The position numbers were made by a program, and so were the translations under genes. DNA of 64,000 nucleotides from Salinisphaera sp. LB1. GTDB lineage: Bacteria; Pseudomonadota; Gammaproteobacteria; Nevskiales; Salinisphaeraceae. The stretch covers positions 1,674,001 through 1,738,000 of the forward strand of contig NZ_CP029488.1 in assembly GCF_003177035.1 (NCBI RefSeq). The letters run 5' to 3'. The notes beneath the pieces were generated by a model. That model saw only the letters and a list, made by a program, of their open reading frames with translations, was not told where the DNA came from and ran no database searches. Below, piece after piece: positions 53,590 through 63,257 of this stretch. The stretch's first letter is position 1. The number at the start of each line of letters is the position of its first letter.

Positions 53590-53668
53590 GTCTCGCAGCG
53601 TCGCCAACCACTCAGCAGACGCTGCAATAATCGAGTCACGATGTCATTAGGCAAAGGTGAACCGCAGT

Positions 53669-54406
53669 TTAGTTTCTGTAAAAGGATGGTGTGGCGCCGA
53701 GATGCTTTTTGAAAAGATAGGTTAACGACGAGGTATTCTCGTAACCGAGCTGTCGAGCGATTTCGGTTACCGTATCATTTGAATTCTGAAGACGTTCGAT
53801 TGCTGCCTGTAGCCGCGCTTCCAGTTGGACTTGCTTCGGAGTTTTCTGAAAAGCGGCTCGAAACTGGCGATGAAAAAAAGAAGAGGACATGTTCAGTTGT
53901 GTCAAGAGCACGCTAACCAGATTCGGCGTGGTGATATCGGTTTCTAGCTGCCGCTTAGCAAAGCTTAAATAGGCCGGAATCACTGGTTGATCAACAGCCG
54001 TTGTGGCCTCTTCCAGTAATTCCAGGGCCGTCGTTGCAGCAGATATGGATTGCGGAAGAATTCCGCCTGGATTAGAGGTCGTGGCTGCTGCCAGAAACCG
54101 TGCATACTGGCGAAGGACATTGCTGGTATGCACTGTAAACAGACGGGGCAGACCATCGAATCGAGCTCTTATGAGCTGCGCGGAAAGGTCCAGGACCAAG
54201 AATTCGCTGTCACGTGATGTCGCGAAATCGTGTTGACTCTCGGCTGTGACAATGCCAGCCGTTTCATGGGTCAAGCGCTTAAGGGAGCCGTCGACTTCGA
54301 TCTCCATCAGGCCACGCAGCGGAATGATCGCCTGAGCAAAGTCGTGCCTGTGGGTATCCGTTACCGGACGATAACGTCGATACGCAATCGTCGTGTACGT
54401 TTCCAT
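53669..54406 (-). CDS. AraC-family regulator
   Basis: 245 residues from ATG 54406 with GGGGTGG before it (ATG 54436 is in frame). The N-terminal cupin part has RPVTDTHRHDFAQAIIPLRGLMEIEVDG. The C-terminal HTH pair reads LVSVLLTQLNMSSSFFHRQFRAAFQKTPKQVQLEARL and VTEIARQLGYENTSSLTYLFKKHLGATPSFYR. It lies upstream of the methyltransferase/EamA pair on the same strand and may control it. The gap 54437-54658 holds only a REP-like remnant (GGGGCAAACCACGG). Confidence 0.87.
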   Translation of the reverse strand: METYTTIAYRRYRPVTDTHRHDFAQAIIPLRGLMEIEVDGSLKRLTHETAGIVTAESQHDFATSRDSEFLVLDLSAQLIRARFDGLPRLFTVHTSNVLRQYARFLAAATTSNPGGILPQSISAATTALELLEEATTAVDQPVIPAYLSFAKRQLETDITTPNLVSVLLTQLNMSSSFFHRQFRAAFQKTPKQVQLEARLQAAIERLQNSNDTVTEIARQLGYENTSSLTYLFKKHLGATPSFYRN

Positions 54407-54658
54407 GGCCACCCCGCGGTCCGTATGGTCATTCATTGTGTTGCGGTATCACACCTAGATCACACCATCAAATAGGCCAACCGAAAAGCTCGTGAAAACC
54501 CGGCGTCGGTTCTTGTTTTATGCATCACACATTTCGAGCTTTTCTGCGCCAGGGGCGCGAGCAAACGCAGAACCCCCAGGGGCAAACCACGGTTAAGTGT
54601 AATTGGCTTTTCGGAGGAGCTGCCGCTCCGCCACCAAACCGCACTCCCTCGTCGCCGC

Positions 54659-55534
54659 TCATCCCCTCAGAACAAGCGACATCTGCGGGTATTGCTCGCT
54701 GATGAATTCGACAAACGCGCGCACCTTGGGTGCAGGCAGTCGTCGCGATGTGTGTAATACCCAGAGCGCGGCTTCTGCGCCGCTGACCGTGCCCCACTGC
54801 ACCAGCTCGCCACTGCTCAGCTGGCTCCAGGCGATTGACTGAGGGATGAGCGCAGCACCGGTACCGGCGACGGCTGCGTCGCGGATCATCAGGAACGAGG
54901 ACAGCTTCAGCCGCGGCACCGGTTCCAGCACCAGGCGCCCGTCATCGAGGTTCCAGCGGGTTGGCTGGAAGGTGGAATACACGATGGCAGGCACCTCGCG
55001 GACGTCGCCTGGCGCCGGCATGGGCACCGAGGGTGCCGCGACGACCACCTGCCGATCTTTCGCGAAGCAGCGACCGACCAGGCTGCTGTCCGGGCGCGGG
55101 TTGATGCGGATGGCGACGTCGAATCGCTCTTCGACCAGATCGACCATGCGGTCTTCGGCAATCACCTCGACCGTGACGTCGGGATAGCGGGCGCAGAAGT
55201 CGGCGCAGAGCCGTCCCATCGCCAGTTGGGCGAACAAGATCGGGGACGCGATGCGCAGGCGCCCGCGAGGCGTCGATAGCCCCTCGCGCGTCGATGTCAT
55301 GGCCTCTGCAACCTCATGCATCGGGCCGTCGATTCGTTCCATCAGCATTTCGCCGGCTTCGGTGAGCTTCAGGCCGCGGGCGCTGCGCTCGATGAGGCGC
55401 ACGCCAAGTTCCTCCTCCAGCCCGGCAATGCGCCGGGACAAGGTGGCCTTCGACTTGCCGCTGGCCCGGCTCGCCTTCCCCAACCCACCGTGCCCCGCCA
55501 CCAGCGCGAAGTCGGTCAATGCGTTCAGATCCAT
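54659..55534 (-). CDS. LysR-family regulator (DNA-binding of the oxidoreductase module)
   Basis: 291 residues from ATG 55534. The HTH starts DLNALTDFALVAGHGGLGKASRASGKSKATLSRRIAGLEEELGVRL. The effector domain has RGRLRIASPILFAQLAMGRL and ALIPQSIAWSQLSSGELVQ. It is divergent from the quinone reductase/NmrA pair 103 bases away, which it should control. Confidence 0.9.
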   Translation of the reverse strand: MDLNALTDFALVAGHGGLGKASRASGKSKATLSRRIAGLEEELGVRLIERSARGLKLTEAGEMLMERIDGPMHEVAEAMTSTREGLSTPRGRLRIASPILFAQLAMGRLCADFCARYPDVTVEVIAEDRMVDLVEERFDVAIRINPRPDSSLVGRCFAKDRQVVVAAPSVPMPAPGDVREVPAIVYSTFQPTRWNLDDGRLVLEPVPRLKLSSFLMIRDAAVAGTGAALIPQSIAWSQLSSGELVQWGTVSGAEAALWVLHTSRRLPAPKVRAFVEFISEQYPQMSLVLRG

Positions 55535-55637
55535 GTGTTTCACATTTGAGACGAGATGTCTTGAGTTTCGAGTCTTAGTTTTGTTCGTGCAACAGCCTAT
55601 TGTTCTCGTCACCCCAACTTGCAACGAGGACAAGGCA

Positions 55638-56573
55638 ATGAACAAGACGCAACACGCTGTACTGATCCGCGCCTACGGCGGCGCCGACGCCGCCGAGGTG
55701 GCGAAGATCGCCAAACCCGAGGCCGGGCCGGGCCAGGTGCGGGTCCAGGTCCGGGCCGCCGGCATCAACGGCATTGACTGGAAGGTTCGCGAGGGCTATG
55801 TGCGGGATGCGTTTCCGCTGCAACTGCCGGCCGTGCTGGGCATCGAGCTGGCGGGCGTGGTGGTGGGCGTGGGCCCAGGTGCCTCGCGGTTCCGCGTCGG
55901 CGACCGCGTCATGGGACCTTCGGGCGGTCTTGGCGCCTATGCCGAGTTCGTGGCGGTCGACGAAGCGAACCTGGCCCCTATTCCAGACGCGCTGGACGAT
56001 GTCAGTGCGGCCGGCATCCCGGTGGCCGCCGTCGCTGCCTGGCAAAGCCTCCATCACGCCGGGCCGATCCGGCCGGGGCAGCGGATCCTGATCCATGGGG
56101 CCGCTGGCGGGTTGGGCGGTTATGCCGTGCAGTACGCGAAAGCGGCCGGTGCCGAGGTGTTCGCGACGGCGGCGACAGCGCATGTCGACTACGTCCGCTC
56201 GCTCGGTGCCGACCATGTCATCGACTATCAGGTCCAGCGGTTCGAAGACGTCGCGAACGACATCGACCTGGTGCTCGACTATGTCGGCGGCGAGGTGCTC
56301 GACCGCTCGTGGCAGGTGCTGAAAAGCACGGGCGCCATCGTCGGCACTTCCTCGCCGGACATTCTGGTCCGCACGCCCGCCGGGCGTCGTGGCCTGTGGT
56401 TCATCAATCAGCCGGATGCCGGGCTGCTGCAGAAGCTGGCAATGGACATCGCCACCGGCGCCCTGGAGTCCAAGATCAGCGAGGTGGTCGGTTTCGCGGA
56501 GATTCCTGCGGCCATCGAGCGCAATCGGACCGACTCGCACGCCGGCAAGGTCGTGGCGAACTTTTCCCTCTGA
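55638..56573 (+). CDS. NADP-dependent quinone oxidoreductase (zinc-free MDR)
   Basis: 311 residues from ATG 55638; a frame extends upstream through the regulator gene in antisense and is not used. AVLIRAYGGADAAEVAKI and VRAAGINGIDWKVREGYV mark the quinone reductase group, without zinc ligands. The cofactor site is HGAAGGLGGYAVQYAKAAGA. It parallels the enzyme at 39012. The NmrA-like gene follows 31 bases later. Confidence 0.88.
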   Translation: MNKTQHAVLIRAYGGADAAEVAKIAKPEAGPGQVRVQVRAAGINGIDWKVREGYVRDAFPLQLPAVLGIELAGVVVGVGPGASRFRVGDRVMGPSGGLGAYAEFVAVDEANLAPIPDALDDVSAAGIPVAAVAAWQSLHHAGPIRPGQRILIHGAAGGLGGYAVQYAKAAGAEVFATAATAHVDYVRSLGADHVIDYQVQRFEDVANDIDLVLDYVGGEVLDRSWQVLKSTGAIVGTSSPDILVRTPAGRRGLWFINQPDAGLLQKLAMDIATGALESKISEVVGFAEIPAAIERNRTDSHAGKVVANFSL

Positions 56574-56604
56574 TCTTTCTATTCCTTCTATCCAGGAGAT
56601 TCAC

Positions 56605-57474
56605 ATGAGCATTTTGGTTACCGGCGCCACGGGCACCGTGGGTTCTCTCGTGGTCGAGCGCCTCGCTGCTGCGGGTGCAGACGTCAAGGCACTCGTGCGT
56701 CAATCGGGCAAACGGAGCTTTCCCGACGGCGTTACCGAAGTAGTGGGCGACTTTTCGGACGTCCCTTCGTTGCGAGCAGCCTTCTCATCCGTACGCACGC
56801 TGTTTCTGCTCAACCCTGTTGCTGCCGACGAGCTGACACAGGCGCTCGTCGCGCTCAACCTCGCTCGCGAGGCAGGCGTTGAGCGCATCGTCTACCTGTC
56901 GGTGATCCATGCGGACAGGTTCACCAATGTGCCGCATTTCACCAGCAAGCACACAGTGGAACGCATGGTCGAGAGCCTGGACATTCCAGCCTCCATCCTG
57001 CGTCCGGCCTACTTCATGCAGAACGAGCACATGGTCCAGCAGGTTATTCAGGACTACGGTATCTACCCGATGCCAATCGGTACGGCCGGCGTCGAAATGA
57101 TCGACGTGCGCGACATCGCCGACGTCGCGGCGGCCGAGCTGCTCCGTCGCGACCGGGCTCCTGCTGCACTGCCGCGGCTAACGCTGGACCTGATAGGCCC
57201 CGAGGCACTCACCGGAGTGTCGGCAGCGGAAGCTTGGAGTAAGGCACTCGGTCGTGAGGTGGCCTACGGTGGCAACGACGTCGCTGCCTTCGAACAGCAG
57301 ATGGCCTCATTCGGACCCACCTGGCTGGCCTACGACATGCGGCTGATGATGGAAGGCATCCAGCAGCACGGCATGCACGGGGCGAAGGGGGCGGCGGAAC
57401 AGCTTCAGGGCATTCTGGGACGTCCGCTGCGCAGCTACGCCGAGTTCGTCCTGGAAGTGGCCGGCGCGGATTGA
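56605..57474 (+). CDS. NmrA-like NAD(P)-binding protein
   Basis: 289 residues with an AGGAGA site. TGATGTVGSLVVERLAAAGA is the cofactor motif and ALVRQSGKRSFPDGV the following Arg loop. VEMIDVRDIADVAAAELLRRD and LDLIGPEALTGVSAAEAWSK align block for block with the 40484 product, so the two are clear paralogues of equal length. Likely a quinone/azo reductase or redox sensor, cotranscribed with the quinone reductase. Confidence 0.85.
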   Translation: MSILVTGATGTVGSLVVERLAAAGADVKALVRQSGKRSFPDGVTEVVGDFSDVPSLRAAFSSVRTLFLLNPVAADELTQALVALNLAREAGVERIVYLSVIHADRFTNVPHFTSKHTVERMVESLDIPASILRPAYFMQNEHMVQQVIQDYGIYPMPIGTAGVEMIDVRDIADVAAAELLRRDRAPAALPRLTLDLIGPEALTGVSAAEAWSKALGREVAYGGNDVAAFEQQMASFGPTWLAYDMRLMMEGIQQHGMHGAKGAAEQLQGILGRPLRSYAEFVLEVAGAD

Positions 57475-58570
57475 GTGCACCTGGAGGAAGCGGCGCTCCA
57501 GCAATAGCGCGGCTCCGATTTCAAAAGAGAAGGCCGTATGACAGGTGGCAACCGTCCAATACACAGGGCGGTCGCCATCGCTCTTTTTTTACGGAGCACA
57601 GTCGAAAGCCGTTTCCCCCTAGCCCAGAGGTCATCCATCAAGGCTGGCGCAAGTTCGCCACTGTGGCCCAACCCTCAGGGGCGCAGCCCCCGGTTTTGAT
57701 ATCGAAGGAGCCCCGGGTCGGATCTTGTTGTGAATACCGCGATTGCTTGGAGTAAGGCCTTCGGCCGGCGCCCGTGAGGCGGATGCCGACTGGTGCGGGC
57801 AAGTCGCCCGCACAGCGCCGAAAACAAGGCTCGACGCAGTGACCTGCGCCCGGCCTATTTCATCGTTTTGGGTGTCAACTGTCGCCGGCCGATACCGGGC
57901 CGTGGATGGTCTGTGTGGTCAGGTTCGGATCGGCCATGATGTCGCTGTCGGAATCGTCGCCTGCGGGTTTTCATCGAGCGGTCAGTGTGAACGCCACAAA
58001 CGTTAGCGCAGGCTATCGAGCGGGCCGATGCAAGCCCCAATCCCGAATGCTCTCTTTTTTTATCCAAGAATCGGGCGTGAAAATGATGGGGGCAAAATAT
58101 CGCGCAAATAGATAAGGCGTTAGGTGCGCAAGGGGCCGTTTTTGGCTTTACAGTTTTATTTCCATTGAGTCATCAATGGCATTGCGCCGGTTCGGCGGTT
58201 GCGACCGCACTAGGCATTGTCACGCCCGAATTGGCATGATTTAAGAGCCGAGTGATTGCTTTACGAGTTTCGGGGATCGAAGCCGTAGATAAAGCAGTCG
58301 CTTTTTGTTGCGTCATTGAAAACACGATCATGCAAAGATCAGCGAATTTATACAAAAGTCGAATAATTGACGGAGAATGTGCGCCTATCGAGCGGCCGAG
58401 TAATACATAGGTATGAAATGTCGGACTTTTGATGTACATGGCGATGGCGCGGCGGTAGGGTCGATCATATAAAGACAACTGTCGCCCGGGCTGGCCGATT
58501 TGCGTTTGGGCAGGGCGATCTGCATCGCGAACGCTCACCGTCGTTTTCCGGCGGTAGCGGAGGAGAGTCG
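57475..58570. other. 1.1-kb gap without a convincing gene
   Basis: Only short frames without known motifs are present. One, from ATG 57539, gives about 50 residues with no recognised match. Composition is GC-rich up to about 57900 and drops from about 58070, where the promoter of the arabinoside operon should be. Near its end (58540-58566) the binding-protein gene has GGAGGAG as ribosome site. I see no operator I can name. Confidence 0.5.
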
Positions 58571-59866
58571 ATGATGAAATATGCCGTTGCTGCCATCGTG
58601 CTACTGATTTGCTCGCCCTGTGTTTTCGCGGCATCGGTGACCATTAGCTATTGGAATTTCTTCACCGGCGGCGACGGCATTCGCATGAAGCAGCTGGTTC
58701 AGGATTTCAATAAAAGCCACAACGGCATTCAGGTTGACTCGGCCACGCTCAAGTGGGGTACGCCGTTCTACACCAAGCTGCACAGCGCCGTCGCATCGGG
58801 CAACGCGCCGGATGTCGTCAGTTATCACCTGTCGCATTTTCCGATCGGGATCAAACAGGGCGATCTACGCCCGAACACCACCGCAGAACTGAACAAGGTC
58901 GGCCTGCACAAGGATCAGTTTCTGAAAACCCTGATCGATAAGTCGCTGGCCGATAGCAAGGCATATGGCCAACCCGGTCGGCTCTACGGGGTGCCGCTGG
59001 ATACGCACACGCTGGTGCTCTACTACAACAAAGACGTGCTGCGCAAGGCCGGCGTGCTCGGTCAGTCGGGGCAGCTCAAGATCCAGGGCATCAAGCAGTT
59101 CGACAAGATGCTCAAGAAGATCAAGACCCAGACCAACGCGTTGCCGATCGCTTTCGCGTCGAATGATGCGCCCACCGTATGGCGCACCTGGTACACGCTG
59201 TTCAAGCAGCAGCACGGCACGCTCGAAAAGAACAACAAGCTCTATCTGAAGGATCTTGATTCGACTGGCCTGAAGAGCCTGCGCGTTATCGCTAACTGGT
59301 CGAAGCGGGGCTACACCAGTCATCACACCTCGTATCCGGCCATGGTGGCTTTATTCAGCAGCGGCCGGGCGGCGTTCATGATCAACGGCGACTGGGAGGT
59401 GCCCACGCTGGTCGACGGCAAGAAGAAGGGCACCCTTGGATTTGATTACGGCATCATGGCGTTCCCGAAAATGTATGCCAATCGAGACACTTGGGCGGAC
59501 TCGCACAACCTCGCCATTCCGGCGCATAAAGGCCAGCCGATGTCGCCGGCCAAGCGCAAGGCGGTATACACGTTTATCGACTACGTTGAAAAACACGCGA
59601 CGATCTGGGCCGCGGGCGGGCATATTCCCGCCTATAAGCCGGTGCTCGACAGCGCCCAGTTCAAGCAGATGGTGCCGAACGACGAGTACACGCCACAGGC
59701 GGCCCAGGACGTCGTATTCGCGCCCAGCCTGCCGGTCTTCGGCGTCGCCAGCCCGGCTTACAACGCGGTAGACAACTTCTTCGTGCCGGCGATGGCCGGA
59801 CAGATGACGCCCAAGGCCGCCATGGCGCACTTCCGCAAGAGTCTTGTGAGCGCCAGCCAGCACTAG
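58571..59866 (+). CDS. ABC sugar-binding protein of the arabinoside system
   Basis: 431 residues. A Sec signal (MMKYAVAAIVLLICSPCVFAA) precedes VTISYWNFFTGGDGIRMKQLVQDFNKSHNGIQV, a family 1 solute-binding opening. VPLDTHTLVLYYNKDVLRKAGV and MINGDWEVPTL are typical of MalE-like sugar binders. The GH51 gene in the same operon makes arabino-oligosaccharides the likely ligand. Confidence 0.88.
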   Translation: MMKYAVAAIVLLICSPCVFAASVTISYWNFFTGGDGIRMKQLVQDFNKSHNGIQVDSATLKWGTPFYTKLHSAVASGNAPDVVSYHLSHFPIGIKQGDLRPNTTAELNKVGLHKDQFLKTLIDKSLADSKAYGQPGRLYGVPLDTHTLVLYYNKDVLRKAGVLGQSGQLKIQGIKQFDKMLKKIKTQTNALPIAFASNDAPTVWRTWYTLFKQQHGTLEKNNKLYLKDLDSTGLKSLRVIANWSKRGYTSHHTSYPAMVALFSSGRAAFMINGDWEVPTLVDGKKKGTLGFDYGIMAFPKMYANRDTWADSHNLAIPAHKGQPMSPAKRKAVYTFIDYVEKHATIWAAGGHIPAYKPVLDSAQFKQMVPNDEYTPQAAQDVVFAPSLPVFGVASPAYNAVDNFFVPAMAGQMTPKAAMAHFRKSLVSASQH

Positions 59867-59911
59867 CTGGACGCAACCGCAGACCCGGGACAAGGCGCGG
59901 AGTCGGGAATC

Positions 59912-60850
59912 ATGGCCGAGAAATCGTCGAGCACGAAACGAGCCGAATCGGCGGGGGTGAGGGCCAAGGCGTGGTCGCGGCGTGCCATCCGTCGCAAAAA
60001 CGCGCGGTCTGCGTTGCTGATGATCGCGCCGTTTCTGGTCGTTTACGGCGTATTCCTGATCTATCCCGCCATCCGCGTATTCTGGCTGACCTTCACGAGC
60101 GCCGATCTGACGGGCAACGGCGGCGCATTCGTCGGTCTGGATAATTACACCCGACTCATCTTCGATCCGCTGTTCTGGGCTTCCGTCTGGCACACCGTTT
60201 ACTTTGTGCTGCTGACGGCCGCACCCAGCACTGCCGTGGGGTTGCTGCTCGCCATTCTCGTTCTGCGATGGAACCGATTGCGGCCGTTTTTTCTCGCCGC
60301 TTTTTTCCTGCCCTATATCCTGCCGGTGAGCGTGGTCACGATGATCTGGGCATGGATCCTCGACCCCAATTTCGGCGTGGCGAACTATCTTTTCGGCACC
60401 AATATTGCCTGGCTGGACAACGCCAGCTGGGCCATGCCGATGGTCGCTTTCGTCACGATCTGGTGGATGGTCGGCTTCAACACGGTGTTGTTCATTTCCG
60501 GACTACAGAACATTCCGAACGAGATCTATGAGGCGGCACGCCTGGACGGCTGTGGTCCCGTCCGGCTGTTCACGTCGATTACGTGGCCGATGCTGTACCC
60601 GGTGACGGTGCTGGTATTCACCTTGCAATTGATCTTGCAGTTCAAGATTTTCAATCAGGTCTATCTGCTGACCCACGGCGGGCCGTACAACTCCACCATC
60701 GTGCTCTTGCAGTATATGTACCGCCAGGCGTTCAACCAGCACAACGGCGGTTATGCCGCCACGATTTCGGTGAGCGTGTTTGTCCTCATCCTGGTCACTT
60801 CCTTCATTCAATATCGGTTGTTGAGCAGCCGCAAGGGGAGTGACGCATGA
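59912..60850 (+). CDS. ABC sugar permease (MalF type), arabinoside system
   Basis: 312 residues with six membrane helices after a basic N terminus. The EAA loop is IYEAARLDGCGPVRLFTSITWP. FLVVYGVFLIYPAIRVFWLTFTSADL is the usual opening. It overlaps the next permease gene by ATGA. Confidence 0.9.
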   Translation: MAEKSSSTKRAESAGVRAKAWSRRAIRRKNARSALLMIAPFLVVYGVFLIYPAIRVFWLTFTSADLTGNGGAFVGLDNYTRLIFDPLFWASVWHTVYFVLLTAAPSTAVGLLLAILVLRWNRLRPFFLAAFFLPYILPVSVVTMIWAWILDPNFGVANYLFGTNIAWLDNASWAMPMVAFVTIWWMVGFNTVLFISGLQNIPNEIYEAARLDGCGPVRLFTSITWPMLYPVTVLVFTLQLILQFKIFNQVYLLTHGGPYNSTIVLLQYMYRQAFNQHNGGYAATISVSVFVLILVTSFIQYRLLSSRKGSDA

Positions 60851-61674
60851 CGATACGCCGCCATCTGGCGACCGCCGCCCTGTTCATGGTCACGAGTGTG
60901 CTGGCTCTGTTCTGGCTGTTTCCGTTGTACTGGGCGGTCAAGACGTCGCTGATCAGCGAATCCCAGACCATTGCCCGCCCGCCGACCTGGTTCCCGACGC
61001 ATATCACCTTCGCTGCGTTTCGCAACGTGCTGGAAAACAGCCCGATCGTGGTCTGGTACATCAACAGCGTCATTACTGGCGTGATCATTACCGTGGCGAC
61101 CCTGCTGCTGTCAGCGATGTGTGCCTATGCGCTATCGCAGCTCCGCTTCAAGGGACGGACGATGCTGTTCTGGCTGGTCCTGGCGGGCTTCATGATCCCG
61201 CTCGAGGCCAACGCCATTCCACTTTACATGCTGCTCAACCGGTTCGGCCTGGTAAACAGCTACGCCGGCATCATTCTGCCGCAGCTCGCCTTTCCGGCTG
61301 CGGTGATCATCTACAAGCGTTTTTTCGACGATGTGCCCCAGGATTTTCGCGACGCGGCCCGTCTGGACGGCGCCGGTGAGTTTCGCATCCTGTTCAGTAT
61401 CTACCTGCCCATCAACTGGGGTATCACCTGGGCCATCGCGATCATCGTGTTCATCGTGGCCTGGAACAATTTCTTCTGGCCATTCGTGATCATCACGTCG
61501 ACCGACAAGATGACGATCCCGGTAGGCATCACCCAGGTGCAGTCGGCCTATGGCGTGACCTACGCCAACCAGATGGCCACGGCCGTATTGGCCGCAGTGC
61601 CCGTGGTGATCGCCTATCTATTCTTCCAGAAGCGGATCACCGAGGGCGTGATGTCGACCACCACGCTCAAGTGA
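60847..61674 (+). CDS. ABC sugar permease (MalG type), arabinoside system
   Basis: 275 residues. The EAA loop is FRDAARLDGAGEFRILFSIYLP, with helix starts LFWLFPLYWAVKTSLIS and the end KRITEGVMSTTTLK. No ATPase gene follows; the next gene is the arabinofuranosidase. A shared ATPase must energise the channel, possibly that at 28537. Confidence 0.92.
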   Translation: MTIRRHLATAALFMVTSVLALFWLFPLYWAVKTSLISESQTIARPPTWFPTHITFAAFRNVLENSPIVVWYINSVITGVIITVATLLLSAMCAYALSQLRFKGRTMLFWLVLAGFMIPLEANAIPLYMLLNRFGLVNSYAGIILPQLAFPAAVIIYKRFFDDVPQDFRDAARLDGAGEFRILFSIYLPINWGITWAIAIIVFIVAWNNFFWPFVIITSTDKMTIPVGITQVQSAYGVTYANQMATAVLAAVPVVIAYLFFQKRITEGVMSTTTLK

Positions 61675-61727
61675 GACCGTTCCACGACGCACGACGCGAC
61701 TGATGCAACTGACGACACGGGTTTCAC

Positions 61728-63257
61728 ATGCCGAACGCGCAACTGATTGCTGACCGGGACTTCGTCGTTTCCGAACTGGATCGAATGCTTTTCGGTTCCT
61801 TCGTCGAACACATGGGGCGCAGCGTGTACTCCGGCATCTACGAGCCGGATCATCCCACCGCTGATGCCCACGGCTTCCGCGGCGATGTGCTCGCGCTGGT
61901 AGCAGAGCTGGGTGTGACGCTGGTGCGCTATCCCGGCGGCAATTTCCTGTCCGGCTACAACTGGGAGGACGGCGTCGGCCCGCAGGCCGAACGCCCGAAA
62001 CGTCGCGATCTGGCTTGGTTTTCCACGGAAAGCAATCAATTCGGCACCAACGAGTTCATCGACTGGTGCCGCGTTACCGGCATCGAGCCGATGTTCGGGG
62101 TCAACCTGGGCACGCGCGGCATCGATGAGGCACGGCGCTTCATCGAATACTGCAACGGCGCGCCCGGTTCCGCGCTGGCGGATTGGCGCGTTGAGCACGG
62201 CTACCGCCAGCCGCACGGCATCAAATACTGGTGTCTCGGCAACGAGATGGACGGGCCCTGGCAGATTGGCAGTCTGACCGCCGCCGAGTATGGCCGCCGG
62301 GCCCAGGAAAGCGCCAAGGTCATGCGCTGGGTGGACCCGGATGTACAGCTTGCGGCCTGTGGCTCGTCAAACCGCGGCATGCAGACCTTCGGTCACTGGG
62401 AGCAGGAAGTGCTCGATCACTGCTTCGATCAGGTCGACCTTATTTCCCTGCATACCTACTTTCGCAACGACCACGACGATCTCGGCGAATATTTCGCCGA
62501 GATCGAACTGATGGATATGTTCATCCGCGAGGTGGTATCGATCTGCGACGCCGTGGCCGCCAAGCGGCGCTCGCCCAAACGCGTGATGTTGTCGTTCGAC
62601 GAATGGAACGTGTGGTACCGCACCCACAGCGAACCGTACATGCACAAGCCGGGCTGGCCGACCGCGCCGCGCCTGATCGAGGAAGTCTACGATTTCGAGG
62701 ACGCGCTGATTGTCGGTGGTGCCCTGATCACACTCATCAACAATGCCGATCGCGTGAAAATTGCCTGCCTGGCGCAACTCGTCAACGTCATTGCGCCGAT
62801 CATGACCGAACCCGGCGGGCCCGCCTGGCGCCAGACCATCTTCTGGCCATTCGCACTCGCCGCCCGCCACGGCCATGGCCGCGTCTTGCAGTTGCATACC
62901 GCCAGCCCGGGCTACACGACACAGGCGGGCATCGAGGTGCCTTATCTTTACGCCACCGCCATCGACAACCGCGCGGATGGCACGGTGACGCTGATGGCCA
63001 TGAATCGACACCAGAGCGAGCCGCTGGAATTGAATGCCGAGCTACGCGGCTATGGTCTTGAAGAGCTGGTGAGCGCCACGGAACTCCACGAACAGGACAC
63101 CAAGGCCACCAACACGGCCGACGAGCCCGATCGCGTCGTGCCCCGTCGACTCGCGAGCGCACGTTTGAGCGGGGCGATCGTACAGGCCACATTGCAGCCC
63201 GCGTCGTGGAATATCATCGTCTTGCGCACACGGGACGTATCGCACACTGAAGCCTAG
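61728..63257 (+). CDS. Alpha-L-arabinofuranosidase, GH51
   Basis: 509 residues, normal for intracellular GH51. RYPGGNFLSGYNWEDGVGP is the family hallmark. The acid/base Glu lies in CLGNEMDGPWQIG (Glu173) and the nucleophile in SFDEWNVWY (Glu292). A C-terminal beta-sandwich follows. There is no signal peptide, so it acts in the cytoplasm on arabinosides brought in by the preceding importer. It releases L-arabinose from short arabinans or arabinoxylan pieces. No ara catabolic gene is in the window. Confidence 0.93.
   Translation: MPNAQLIADRDFVVSELDRMLFGSFVEHMGRSVYSGIYEPDHPTADAHGFRGDVLALVAELGVTLVRYPGGNFLSGYNWEDGVGPQAERPKRRDLAWFSTESNQFGTNEFIDWCRVTGIEPMFGVNLGTRGIDEARRFIEYCNGAPGSALADWRVEHGYRQPHGIKYWCLGNEMDGPWQIGSLTAAEYGRRAQESAKVMRWVDPDVQLAACGSSNRGMQTFGHWEQEVLDHCFDQVDLISLHTYFRNDHDDLGEYFAEIELMDMFIREVVSICDAVAAKRRSPKRVMLSFDEWNVWYRTHSEPYMHKPGWPTAPRLIEEVYDFEDALIVGGALITLINNADRVKIACLAQLVNVIAPIMTEPGGPAWRQTIFWPFALAARHGHGRVLQLHTASPGYTTQAGIEVPYLYATAIDNRADGTVTLMAMNRHQSEPLELNAELRGYGLEELVSATELHEQDTKATNTADEPDRVVPRRLASARLSGAIVQATLQPASWNIIVLRTRDVSHTEA

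Noticed and set aside
55251-55637. N-terminal extension of the quinone reductase at 55638
   Set aside because: The extension lies antisense to the LysR gene; ATG 55638 has a ribosome site and gives the family start.
57475-58570. A hidden small gene or RNA in the 1.1-kb gap
   Set aside because: Short frames have no start site or motif support and no RNA family signature could be recognised by eye.
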